Shown piece after piece: positions 11,819-22,076 of a stretch of 64,000 nucleotides of DNA. The DNA lies in assembly GCA_012656075.1 (NCBI GenBank), contig JAAKBF010000352.1:60739-124738 (forward strand). The letters run 5' to 3'. Origin of the DNA: Phytophthora hibernalis (lineage: Eukaryota > Oomycota > Peronosporomycetes > Peronosporales > Peronosporaceae). Below the pieces are notes generated by a model. The model had not been told where the DNA came from. It worked only from the letters and a program-made list of their open reading frames with translations, and searched no databases. The translations under genes and the position numbers were made by a program. Position 1 is the first letter of the stretch. Each line of letters opens with the position of its first letter.

Positions 11819-12786
11819 ATGGATCGTAGCTACCAAGACTCTGCAAGCCCAACACTGAATGGCGACAACGAGGCTGATGTATCTCTAAGCTTACAGCTTA
11901 GCCAGCAGGTTGCTGACGTTGACGTCTCCGTAGACTTGCCCCTCGGCCATCATGACGTCGCTGAACCGCTGCGAAAGAACTTTACGGCTACCGACGACCT
12001 CATTCTACTGCGCGCCGTAAACATGGTCAAACCTTGGGAAGCTGTAAAAGGTACTGCTGACGGCATCATGAAGTGTTTTGACAAGATCGCAGATATCTGT
12101 CGAGACGTCGATGGCTTTGTTCAAGACAAGCCCGGCACAACACAACGGACGCGCTTTGACAAGCTCATACGCCAGCATCGTGATGCATAGGGCGTTTCGA
12201 GGAGGGCATCAGGCACAGTGGAGGAGTATAACGAGCGTGACGTTATGTTGCAAGAAATCGCCGCCCGCATGGACGACTGGAAAAAGCGTCAAGAGGGCGA
12301 AAAGCAGCTGCAGCGCGCGAAAAGCGACGGGATCGAGACGTCTGGCGCGCTGATGCGCCGGCTAGCAATGGAAGAGATTGAAGAAGAGCTTCTAGGTGAC
12401 GGGGATCGGCGGACGAAGAAGACCATAGTGGTGCTAACGACAACGCTATGACCAGCCATAAGCGCGCTAACAACAGAAGCAGTGGCCGTCCTACAAAAAT
12501 GACTAAGACAGAGATAGTTGCAGCGGTGACGGATGCTATTGCGCTGGCAATTAGTGAGATGAACAAGGGAAACCCGGAGAAGTATGCATACCTCAACAGC
12601 CGCTTGCAGTTCGAGAAGGAGGAGGCTGAAAGGAAGAGAGAGCATGAAGTCAGAATGGAAGCTCAGCGCCAAGAAGCTGAAACAGCTACAGATGGTCGAC
12701 TTCTAGCAGCGGAACGTGACCGTGAAAGGTTTGTGCTGCAGCTACTCGAAATAGCCATCGAGAAAGGAAAAGAAAGCAACCAGTAG
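11819..12786 (+). pseudogene. Harbinger accessory Myb/SANT-like and coiled-coil protein
   Basis: Second protein of the Harbinger element, normally binding DNA or the nuclease for nuclear import and targeting. ATG 11819 (MDRSYQDSASPTLNGD). Residues around 60-120 (NFTATDDLILLRAVNMVKPW..TTQRTRFDKLI) have the Trp/Leu pattern of a degenerate SANT domain. A TAG at 12188-12190 interrupts the frame. Downstream in the same frame comes VEEYNERDVMLQEIAARMDD, then a shift near 12420 into NNRSSGRPTKMTKTEIVAAV and a long Glu/Arg/Lys coiled coil (FEKEEAERKREHEVRMEAQR) to TAG 12784-12786. With one nonsense codon and one frame break it is probably not functional as read. Confidence 0.65.
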
Positions 12787-12843
12787 TCTCGTTTAACGGC
12801 AAGTTCATAATGAACAGATCCATTTCAAACATTTTGATCTTTG

Positions 12844-13873
12844 TTAAGGTAGCAGCTTAAAGTTGGTGGCATCGCATTGAAGTACATCGAAATTTGGTTG
12901 CCCGCTGGCTGAAGACATGTGTGCATTAGTTAAAAGCACGGCGACGATAAAAATCTTACCAACTGCGGTCTGTCTGGCACGTAGATTTTTGTCCCAGGTT
13001 AGGAACGCCCATAATGTCTTAACACGGCCGAACCCCCACTCGACACTTTCACGGACACTGCTCATACGCGAGTTGAATACTGTCATTGCACGATTTGACC
13101 CAGGATTATCAAATGGACAGCAGACGTATTGAGAGCAACCATACGCCGGGTCTCCGTAAATGACTTTTCCATCAAAACATTTGTCTTCATCATTAGCGAA
13201 GACGTCAAAATGCCGCTCATACTCATCATCGTAGAGGCGTGCCTTCTCCTTCCACGGGACGGAAGAGGCTTGCAATAATCCCATCAGGCGTCGTGACAGC
13301 TTGCCAATTGAAGCAGTGGCGTCGCGGATGCCCGTTGTACAGCGATCGCTGCAGATTCTCGAACACAGAAATTGCGTTGGGGCGCGCGCTTGGCCTGGCT
13401 ACATACTGCTTGGTTCCGTCCACAAATCCCCAACAGGAAGCTAGTGGAGCACCCTTCGTTTTAATGGCATCGCAGTATCCATCGATTCGCTTCGCAACAA
13501 CCTCTCGGTTGAAATAGAGTAGGTCCTTGTGCTTCACGTACATCTCCTCCACTGGCTGCCTACAGATGCGGCTATAAGCACCAGGTGATCTGCCAAACTC
13601 GTTGGCTACTGTAAACAATGTAGATGGTTCCTTCAACCTTCGACACAGCATGACCAACGCTTTAACCGTCGGAACAGCGTCGCGCTCGGGGGTGACGATA
13701 TGCGGCATTGGGAGGTCCAACTTGGCTGCCAGTAGACGTAGTTCTTGCACCATGAAATTAAATCGCGTCCGCGCGGTAACGTCGTCCTTGGCGGGGTTGA
13801 AGCAGTTGTTGGTGTTGATTCGTGCAGGTGGGCACCGTAGGCGGAAGTAGTGTCTGGCAATGAGGAAGTGCAT
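12844..13873 (-). pseudogene. PIF/Harbinger DDE transposase (HARBI1-like)
   Basis: DDE-type nuclease (DDE_Tnp_4/HARBI1 family) that excises and inserts the element. The gene reads minus, starting MHFLIARHYFRLRCPP at 13873. A helix-turn-helix-like region (FTVANEFGRSPGAYSRICR) precedes the catalytic core: WGFVDGTKQYVARP with the first Asp, VTTPDGII, YGDPAYGCSQYVCCPF with the second Asp, and SVRESVEWGFGRVKTLW with the Glu. The reading frame changes near 13250 between the PVEGEGTP and LLQASSVPWKEK segments, so about 12844-13284 and 13226-13873 are two pieces of one protein of about 340 residues. All three catalytic acids are present. It ends 58 bp from the stop of the convergent accessory gene. 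Confidence 0.8.
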
Positions 13874-14162
13874 CGTTCTTAAGAACCGCTTCCGTTTTCC
13901 GCGCGCATCAAGCAGCAGGGCGCTAATGATGACGAGCTTGTTGTGCAGATAGCTTAGGGGCGATGAAGACCATTGCTCACACTGGAAAGGGGGCGGCCGT
14001 TAAGACGAAAGTGAACTCAAAACCGAGTTGACTGAACTAGCCTCTTAGCTCAAACGCAATTGTGTTCGAATATCAGATTTGAGATACCCCAGTCACGGTA
14101 CTGCTCCAAACTCAAATTGAACCTGAAACTCAACTAAAATCGGGTTGCGAAAGTTCTCTAAT

Positions 14163-15303
14163 CTCTCTCTTTTCTATTTTTGTGAAAAGTGTATTATCAG
14201 AAATATCTTGTTAAAAGTAATCGAAAGAGAGTAGTTTTATGCTTTGAAAGGGATAAAAAGACAACAACAATTTAAAATTTCGGCTAGGTTCGAAAAACAG
14301 GCGGTCAACTTTAAAGTCGATTATCTCGATAACTAAATGGTGGATAAGTATCATTTGGTTCCCCGCAGTCTCAAGTGAAGCCGTTAGTAGAGCTAATCAA
14401 ATTAGTAGTCGGAAAACGAGCGTTAGTAGTGCTATTAGTACTACTATCCTGATACCCATTGAAGGATTTTCAAAGGCCGCGCATGGTGGGTGAATTTTGA
14501 TGCCTTCTCCAGCTTTCATTTCTCTTATCCATCGCTTGCCTTCGTACGCGAATCAATCCATGAGCTGTACCAAGAGTGCTTGTTCCTGGGAGGCCGTGCA
14601 TCTCCGTGCAGCGTTTACAAGAGTCCAGTGCACCACTTATGCAGTAACGAGCTGCGCAACTGAACGGACGTGGATCTCTCGGAAATTTAAAGTGTACATG
14701 TGGGGTTTTCTGCTGTACCTCCTTCACGTTAAAATTAAAACGACAAACGCGCAGGTTCTATTGCCGCAATTCCGTCCACAGGTACTTCTGTGAAGACAGT
14801 GATCTGGAACAAAGAGGCGTTTGAAAAGGCATACTCACGTTCAGCATGCAAAAAAGAAACAGGGAAACGTTCATTTTTGGAAAGTGGAGCAGTTTTGTCA
14901 GCAAATCGACGTGTACATCTGATAGACGAGATAAATGTCCTTCGGTTGTAAAATTTGCTTACACTTGGTTAGGACGGGTCTGTTCAAATCTTTTCAAGAA
15001 TGAGTCTTTTAGTAGGATCATTCGCTACGAGCTCGCTGCGCTGAACGACCGACAATGAGTGAGCTCAACGCCAACTGGTACTGCGCCAAAATTTTCTTGA
15101 GCTCCGGGGCTTGGAAGAAAGCAAGCATCGTATCTGGAAAGCAGCGCGTTAGTAGCGTTAGTAGAGCATTAGTAGTACTATTAGTAGTGCTAATACTAAC
15201 GCTCTGGCCTAACTACCAATGCTAATGCTAAGGTCCGTTTCAGATCTCGTTAGTATTAGTATTAGCACTACTAATCCAAAATTGCCACTACTACCGAACC
15301 CTG
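14163..15303. other. Right arm of the hAT element
   Basis: No supported gene. Two blocks, 14375-14450 and 15145-15295, are rich in gttagtag/ctaatac words; the second leads directly into the right terminus. Between them (14460-15140) are short open frames without recognisable domains. Confidence 0.4.
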
Positions 15304-15327
15304 GTTCCAACCGCGGCTGTTATTAAT

Positions 15328-15362
15328 AGTCGTGCTAGGGCTGTAACAGCCCTAGCACGACT
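15328..15362. repeat. Perfect 17-bp palindrome with one-base centre
   Basis: agtcgtgctagggctgt at 15328-15344 is followed by a single A and then its exact reverse complement at 15346-15362. It starts 17 bp outside the hAT target duplication. It is too symmetrical to be chance. It may be two fused ends of another small transposon or an excision scar. Confidence 0.8.
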
Positions 15363-15672
15363 TGTGTTCTTTGGCACTTTCTAGACGTGCCATTTTCTGC
15401 CCTTGTAGTGCATGAAACACGACTTCGGAAAACCCCATTCAAAGCCCCTATGATTTAGCGCTAAGTACGATCACTAACTACTGCACGATATGGATATTAA
15501 TATCGTGAAGAAGCCGACAGACAGATTCTACCTTCAATATTGTATTGACATAATCAACCAATCAGAATAATAATAAGGTGTCTCCTCCAATGAGTCGGAA
15601 GTATGCTGTCTTTTCTACCAATGTAATTCTGAGGGGTAGGTATTTTTCTCTGCAGACGCTTGCCGACGCATC
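15363..15672. other. AT-rich spacer before the Crypton gene
   Basis: Non-coding by inspection, with several ataatc/aataat words. It may include the left end of the Crypton element, which would have no inverted repeats to reveal it. Confidence 0.35.
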
Positions 15673-17825
15673 ATGTCGGCAAGTCCATCCAAAATGCTCG
15701 GCCCTGATACAAGAATCAAGTTACTCGCGCAGTTGCGCAATATAGAGTCGGTAGCCGACAGATCCCATACAAAATCTAGTCATTCGCGACCTTGGGCAAC
15801 ATCGTGCCAGTATTCAAATAGTCGAAAGACCCAAGAAACCCAGCAGAAGCAGAGCATGAGTCTCCAAGATCTCGCCCCCGATAACACAAAGCGCGCTCGC
15901 AACGGCAATCGGCACCTTCGAGCAAATCCTGGGCAAGGAAAGTGTGACGAGTGAGTTTGTTCGAGCCTCTCCTCTGACAGATAAACGTGGCGTCGTGTTT
16001 GTGAAGCTGATGGACCGCTTTGCCATGTTCCGCGCGTTCTCGAACGGGAAGGGCGGCGATCCACGAAAGAGGAACACGGTTATGAGCTACTATCGCAACG
16101 TGAAAAACTGGCTGCTTGAACGCTACCCCCAACACCGTCAAGCCATCGAGCAGCAACTACTCAAGATGAGACGTATTTTGGAGCGTCACTGTCTCCTACG
16201 ATATCATGGGGGCATGGTGGAAAAGGCTCCCGCGTGTACCAAGAATGACCTTCAGTCGCTAGTCGATGGCCTTTACTATGATGCGATTGGAGAGACCGAG
16301 TACCAAGACGCCGCTCTATTGGTGGTCATGTGGTATGCCGTTGGAAGAGCGTCAGACCTTACGTTTATTCCTAAGCGCAATCTGTCGTTGTCGGCGGATA
16401 GTGTGCTCTTCATTCGTTTGATTCGGGCGAAGACATCGGAAGAGCAGGGTCTATCCCTTTTCCCAGACAAGAATTCGTTCATCACCTGCCCGATTAATGC
16501 CATCACCATAGCGTTAATCATGCAGACTTTTCCAATAGCCTCCCTGCTCAACCTCGCTTTGTTGACAGCCAGCGACGATGCTGAGCCAGTAGTTCAACCG
16601 AGCGAGAACTCACTTGCTGACGTTTGCTACAATGCGGGGATGATGACGGGATTGAGGAATCGGAAACACCTACTTCCACGGGTCGGCGCGTCGCTACCCC
16701 GCTAAATCTACAGGGTTACGTTAATGGGGTCTTGAAACGAGCGACAGCTCAGCAGGAAAAGGCCGACATCACGGCGAATTTATTGTCCCACTCATTCCGA
16801 CGTGGAGGTGCACAGCATGCCAATGGCGACTCGACACTGAGTGCTCAATGGATTTTTGATCGAGGAAACTGGAGCATGAGTGCTACAAACAAAGCTTTTA
16901 CGTATGTAGTCAATACTACCACCGAGGACAAGAGAGTGTCAAAAGTGCTCAGCAACTGGAAATCTGATGAGCGTCCCGCAATTCGGTGTTTGATTCTGTT
17001 ACGAGGGCGAAAATTCGCCGGCTAGGCAGTCAGCTTTTGTGTCCAGCACCCGATTTCAAGACAGGTCTTTGAACCTGGACAGGCAAGTTATCGACCTGTT
17101 TACTGTAACGCTCATCCAGCACTTCCCGGAAGTGAATGACATATATCCGACAAATCCGTATGCATCGAGAATGCGAACATGTCTTTTTCGCTGGAAGTGC
17201 AAATGCCAGACCTCCTGGCGTGGAGTGTGGAACTAAACCGTTGCGCCAGTACTGCTGTCCCAGAACCCAGTGTAGACCCGTTCTCACGCGAAATGCAGCT
17301 TATCAATTACCAGAACATAGTGATCTCGCAGCTGATCGAGGATAATCGTCAGCTCAGGTCGCGAATCGATGCCCTGGAAAAACACTCGACGCAATCTACC
17401 GTTGGTTCCGAGGGTACTGAGTCGCCAGTTACAGGTGGCCTGTGCAACACGCAGGGAACATCACCAACACAGGAGAAAGAAACGAACCCTACTTCTAAAG
17501 GAAGAGTGCGATCTGCATCCAAATCTGCAGCGGCAAACTTGTTCGAATGGTACACGAAAAGACCTCGACTCTGGGACGTCTGCAGTGACAGGCAGTACAA
17601 GTCACAGTTAAAGCGAATTGTGGGCTTATGAAGCTTTTCCTACCAGAAGGATTTCAATTGGATTCCACTGTTGCCGACTATGCCGACTGCGTCATGAAAG
17701 CTGGTACTAAGGCTGAAGTCGGCCTGCAGGCCTTCTTGCGCGGCCGTGGGATTAAGCGCAAGTTTGGGTCTGGCCTTCTCAAACAGCTCCGTGCCCTACA
17801 TCGCGAGGGGCTTTCGCAGAACTGA
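15673..17825 (+). pseudogene. Crypton-type tyrosine recombinase, frameshifted
   Basis: Tyrosine recombinase of a Crypton DNA transposon, which moves through a circular intermediate without making terminal repeats (family knowledge). The catalytic pattern is visible: Arg in VMWYAVGRASDLTFI (about 16330), the H-x-x-R box LLSHSFRRGGAQHANGD (16779-16830) and WIFDRGNWSMSATNKAFTYV with the nucleophilic Tyr (about 16850-16910). An upstream SAM-like segment is KRNTVMSYYRNVKNWLLERY. A proposed C-terminal DNA-binding domain (17179-17825) contains ANLFEWYTKRPRLWDVCSDR and LPEGFQLDS..LLKQLRALHREG; it could be GCR1_C-like. Frame breaks: about 15875 in the N-terminal part; about 16638, where GCGGGGAT lacks one G; between 17025 and 17179; and at 17628-17631, where ATG and TGA overlap. 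Confidence 0.72.
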
Positions 17826-17887
17826 TTAAACAGTATAGCCGTAGGCGCGATCGCAGACCCTGCACCGAAGAAACGAAGCACCTATTG

Positions 17888-18180
17888 TAGTAAAATGTAG
17901 ATCTAGATCACACAACAGCTCTCGATTACGTAATTGTACGTCTATTACTGAATATAATGACTCGATTACAAAATAGTACGACTGGGGAACATAATAGTAC
18001 GACTAAGTACTCAATAGTACGACTTGGGAACATAATAGTACGACTGGATACGACTCCGGAACGTAGTAGTACGATTAATTACACAAGAGTACATGATATT
18101 ATAACCGGTTATCCAGTATTACGACCAGTTACTCATTTTACGACTAGGTTACATAATTCATCGACCGGATTACGCGAGCT
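17888..18180 (+). repeat. Left array of about 20-bp units (AATAGTACGACT type)
   Basis: About ten imperfect copies of a roughly 20-bp unit whose best copies read gggaacataatagtacgact (for example 17984-18003 and 18025-18044). Copies decay toward 18170 but keep the ACGAC core and spacing. The same unit appears in opposite orientation at 19652-19805, on the other side of the Ulp1 gene. Confidence 0.7.
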
Positions 18181-18232
18181 GTAGTTCGTGGTCACAAAAC
18201 ACATTCTCTCTCGAAAAGAAGACGCGAGTCTC

Positions 18233-19651
18233 ATGGCCGACCCGGAGAGGCGCAGTCGGCAAGACGTTCCGGATAGCGTGATCATCGAGGAGCTGGAGAC
18301 GTGGCGAAAGCACTGCAAGTAGTGGAGGCCCACTGAAGCTTCCCGCCAACTCAAGCGGCTAAAAGGGACGCTAATTGGCTGGCGGAACCGATATTCCGAC
18401 CCCACATTGGGCAAGGTGCCTGTCCCATTCAAGCCAGCCGGGCGTATCCGAGCCAAAGGCGCTGGGCAAAAGCATGATGTCCTGGAATACGAAAACGATG
18501 TCCTGGATTACTACGAGCAGTGTCTTCGCCAAGACGGATCGGCCAGGCATGCAGATTTCCTAAGCTACTGCCGTACGAAGCGTGGTTTTATGATGAAGTC
18601 TGACGGCGCTCAAAAGGTTTGGGTGACTCGTTTCATCAGCGGTGCAAAAAGTTGTTTATTACGCCCGCGTTACAAAACCCAAACAACGCCGAGGTGCAGA
18701 CTGGTAGTAAATCCAGTGAAACCACCCCTTCCCAAAGCGCCAGCCAGCCATGCGACGAACATAATTCCAAGGATGCTGCTGAACAGGTCGCAAGCCCTCA
18801 AAACGCACGCACCCATGGGGAAAGTGACGCAACGGCTGTGGAAGACGAAGATAGTGCTGGCGAAGATCACCACACGGCTGAAATCGGTAAGACGAGCGAC
18901 AAAGAATGCGATTTGGTGCGACCGATTTCGTCAAAGAGACGATATTTGTTCCGCGACAGAAGCCAAAACATTAAACCCCACTTTAGCTACCCAACGAAGA
19001 GAACACAAGCTTTCCTGAGCAGATGACGACTGACATTACCGCAGATGATTTATTTTCGGTTGAGCCGTGCCAGCCCTTGACCGCTTCAGTTTTGGATTAT
19101 GTGATTTACAAGCGCATTACTCGTGTACAAAAAGGTGTGTACTCATTTGGGTGCGATCTGTTCACGCAAATTGAGCACGTGGACCAGTCAGAGAAGTCAT
19201 TCGCTGCTGTGAAGGGCCTGGTCGACATGATCGAATTGACTTCTTATCCATTTATTCTCATCTCGATATCTGGCCTGGGACATTGAAGTTTGCTAGTGGT
19301 GAAGCAGGCGTTGTCTGATAAAGTCACATGTTATCACGTTGATTCGGCTCGAGCCAAGCACCAGTCCAAGTACGTATTTGACGTGGCCAAACTGTTTTTA
19401 GCGGAACTACGCGACACTGCTTTTCACCTCGCTGGCTAATCAATCACAATGGATCCCCGCAGCGCAACGGCTACGACTGCGGCATTTGCATGATCTACTG
19501 CATGGACAGGATTATCCGTTACATTATGGATAAGTCGCCGCACACGCTTTCCGATGAGATCAAGAAGCTGACAGGTCACTGCACAGTTTCGAAGGCGAAT
19601 AAGTTCGGGACTAGCTGCGTGGTGATTTGGAGAAGCAGGTCGAATAACTAG
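18233..19651 (+). pseudogene. Ulp1/C48-type cysteine protease gene, broken
   Basis: SUMO-protease-like (C48, Ulp1) catalytic domain behind a novel N-terminal region. ATG 18233 (MADPERRSRQDV); a TAG at 18320-18322 interrupts the first part, which resumes with WRNRYSDPTLGKV and KAGTR-like basic stretches. The frame changes near 18610 into a Ser/Glu-rich linker, and again at 19023-19026 where ATGA joins linker and protease. The protease part shows TADDLFSVEPCQPLTASVLDY, a GH-stop-SLLVV segment (catalytic His; TGA 19284-19286 replaces the usual Trp), CYHVDSARAKHQSKYVF (catalytic Asp), and PQRNGYDCGICMIYCMDRII (Gln and nucleophilic Cys). Stop TAG 19649-19651. All four catalytic residues survive. 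Ulp1-like genes are recurrent passengers of eukaryotic DNA transposons, so this is probably an element gene rather than a host protease. Confidence 0.7.
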
Positions 19652-19810
19652 GTAAGAGACGAATAAACTAGTAACGGTCGATCTATTTGGTAATGGTCGA
19701 GCTATTTGGTAATGTTCGAGCTATTTGGTAATGGTCGAGCTATTTGGTAATGGTCGAGCTATTTGGAAATTGTCGAGTTATTTGGTTACGGTCGTCTTAT
19801 CAAGTGCAAC
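19652..19810 (-). repeat. Right array of about 20-bp units, inverted relative to the left array
   Basis: Six to seven copies of ggtcgagctatttggtaat on plus, which reads attaccaaatagctcgacc on minus. The left array unit reads gttacataatagtacgact, so both share a TTAC-AATAG-CGAC framework with the same 20-bp period. Arrays face each other across the Ulp1 gene. Confidence 0.8.
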
Positions 19811-20888
19811 TGCATTCTATACTGCACTGACCCCTCTTTCAGTCTGCCTGCAAGGGCCATTGAATGAAATATTCTATGCAATGTATCCTGCAGAACGTCC
19901 GTGGGCGCGGCGGCATCGAAGTCGTACTGCGGGCACGACTTTTACTACCAGTAGAACCTGGATATCGCCCTCAGCACCTTCTTGTACTGCGAATCGTCTT
20001 CTTGCTCATCCTCCTTCAGCTCGACGTGCAGCCTAAGCACCATTCAGGCCCACTTTCTGCATCGTGCCGTTATCCCCTTCTACGGCTGACCTCCTTGGTG
20101 CTCGGGTGGGCCCTGTCTTGATAGCCCTCGTTCGCTGCCGCATCGCACTCACGACAACGGCGAGTGGTTTTAGGGACAGCGGATCACTCGACCCTGAGTC
20201 AACTTGCGCGTGATGCCGCGCGCATGGGTGTATTCCTGGTCGTTTGCGCAGCTAAAAACGGTGCAATTGACGAGTGAGCCTGCTTGTGTGAGCAGTAAAT
20301 CCCAATGTGGCCATGTTTGAACCAATTATCAATTTAGATAGTTTTGACCAATCAGGGTCTTGTCGGCCCTGTCGGCCGACTGTCGGCACTTTTACGCTAT
20401 GGTTGCATAGCACAATACATGAAAAGAGCTGATGCTTCTGACAGGGCGATTACGAAACATACATTGTAGTATCGGTGCGAAAACGTGACTACAAAATGTA
20501 CGCGTTAGAGGAATTATAACATCCTCTTACAATTTTCTTACGATTTTCCTATTGGTCAAACTCCAACATGGAGTCGACACGGACGGGACACGCATGACTT
20601 ATGGGACCGCCTACGACACATCCCCAGAATGTTGACAGATAATCACGGCAACACATATGAGTTTCACTATGAATTCTCTTAGAGGTCCGCTGCGTGCCTC
20701 TAAAAATTCTCTGGTAGTAAATGGGTTAATGTGGTTCTGTGCCGAAATTTTAAGTCCCGACGATTGGCTAAAATACAATTGATACACGGTACCAAACTTT
20801 GAAATGTGTGCCATGGAACATCAGCGCGACGTGTTCCCAGTCTGGCACATTTGCACCACAGCCACCCAGTCAAGAAAGCTCATCACAA
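19811..20888. other. Spacer between Ulp1 array and second Harbinger gene
   Basis: No gene supported. Open frames at 19725-20121 are short and without a known domain. 20355-20395 holds a tgtcggcc-rich repeat (three close copies). 20500-20880 resembles AT-rich transposon flank; the terminal inverted repeat of the second Harbinger element should lie here but was not recognised. Confidence 0.4.
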
Positions 20889-22076
20889 ATGGATATACCA
20901 AAAGCGCACGTGGCAGTCCTCGCGGTAGTTGTGAGCGTCTGCGCGGGCGCCACCATCGTTGCAACGGCGAATAAGCGCAACCTGCGCGCCCCGCCATCGG
21001 GGACCACCTCCACCGCCACCATCGCCTCCTCTACCTTCGAGCAGGCCATGCACACAAAGAAGACCAACTGGTTTCACAGAAACTGCGTTGCGATAAAGCC
21101 TCATTTCTTCGTATCTTTAAGGAGGTGGTGGCATCAACGGACCGCCTGCCTGCATCTAACAGTAAGACGTCTCTAATTAAACGGGTCGCTCTAACTGTGA
21201 TTTATCTAGCTGTAAGGGGGACGATAGACCAGGCTGCAAGTGTGATGGGTGTCTCCCGGCCCCGTGCGGTAGTTTATATAAATAACACGCTCGAGGTGCT
21301 GGTCAAACTGGCCAAGCGGAATGTCGTCATGCCAAGTCTAGAAGAGCAGCACGTCGTGGAAGAAGGATTTGAAGCCATTGCTGGCTTTCCAGGGTCGTAG
21401 GTGTACTTGACGGAACTTTGATCAAAATCCCACGACCCCGGGATTTGAAGGCTGGTACTGTTGCAAGGGCTTCCCTGCTGTCAACACCCAAGCGATCGTA
21501 GATCACCGAGGAGCGTTTTCGTCGCTGTCTATCCGTGCTGGTTCGAACAATGATCAGTCATTATGGAACGGATCAGGTGTCCGAAAACGGTAAGGCGTCA
21601 AATTAGTATTGTAATTCTTTGCCTCTCTCCCTAATTATGAGTTGCATTTTCTAGGTTGGCGTCGGACATAAAGCATCTTCTCGGCAACGCCGGGTACAAG
21701 CTGTGGGGGCATCATTTCCTGAGAACGAAGCCGCTGACGACCGGCGCGAGCGCACTTATAAAATTTACACATTCGCGTACAAGAATCACAGTCGAATGCG
21801 CCTTCGGACGGCTCAAGAACAGGCTTCGGATATTGCTAGGTAAACTTGAGTAGAAGTCGTCCAAGACAATCTGCAACGTGATCGTCAGCTGTGTGCAGCT
21901 GCAAACCTGTTGGTAATGCTGAATGACAGCTACCAGGTGTCGATGAATGACACGCTTCGCTTAGAGCACCGAGCGCGAGTTGAAGAAGGTTTTACCGACC
22001 CAGAGCAGCCATTGTCGCACGAACAATTCATTCTGAAGCGTAATGACATTGCAGACATCTTTGCTAGTTTAGTCTA
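20889..22076 (+). pseudogene. Second PIF/Harbinger-like DDE transposase (HARBI1-like)
   Basis: DDE nuclease of a different Harbinger family from the one at 12.8-13.9 kb. ATG 20889 (MDIPKAHVAVLAV), then LRCDKASFLRIFKEVVASTDR, YLAVRGTIDQAASVMGVSR (helix-turn-helix-like), GVLDGTLIKIPRP (first Asp), an intron at 21590-21654 (gtaagg..ctag), LLGNAGYKLWGHHFLRTKP (second acid position is Asn in GNAGY rather than the usual Asp) and RITVECAFGRLKNRLRILL (Glu). One A is missing near 21078 (cacagaaactg) and one G near 21404 (ccagggtcgtagg), both shifting frame. TAG at 21851-21853 replaces a probable Gln codon. Stop TAA 22074-22076. The Asn and the stop imply an inactive copy. Confidence 0.72.

Larger units (their letters stand above)
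11675..14162. mobile_element. Complete PIF/Harbinger transposon nested in the hAT element
   Basis: The terminal inverted repeat agagaactttcgcaac lies at 11678-11693 and inverted at 14144-14159. Both ends are flanked by AAT (11675-11677 and 14160-14162), matching the 3-bp target duplication of PIF/Harbinger. The inverted repeat continues imperfectly inward (ttgagtttcag words). The 2,482-bp element has two convergent genes: a Myb/SANT-like accessory protein on plus and the DDE nuclease on minus. That is the two-gene layout known for this superfamily. Confidence 0.85.
10605..15311. mobile_element. hAT-like element with 8-bp target duplication, host of a nested Harbinger
   Basis: The left end cagggttcggtagtagtg (10613-10630) is perfectly inverted at 15286-15303. 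Immediately outside both ends lies the same 8-mer gttccaac (10605-10612 and 15304-15311). Ends starting CAGGG with an 8-bp target duplication are diagnostic of the hAT superfamily. The element proper is 10613-15303, 4,691 bp. Outside the nested Harbinger element (11678-14159) I find no hAT transposase, so it appears non-autonomous. Both subterminal zones are rich in (A/T)TAGTAGT words. The perfect target duplication suggests a fairly recent or well-preserved insertion. Confidence 0.85.

Noticed and set aside
20360..20400. Clustered tgtcggcc words as a possible transposon end
   Set aside because: Three close copies only, no inverted partner found near 15.6 kb or elsewhere in the window.
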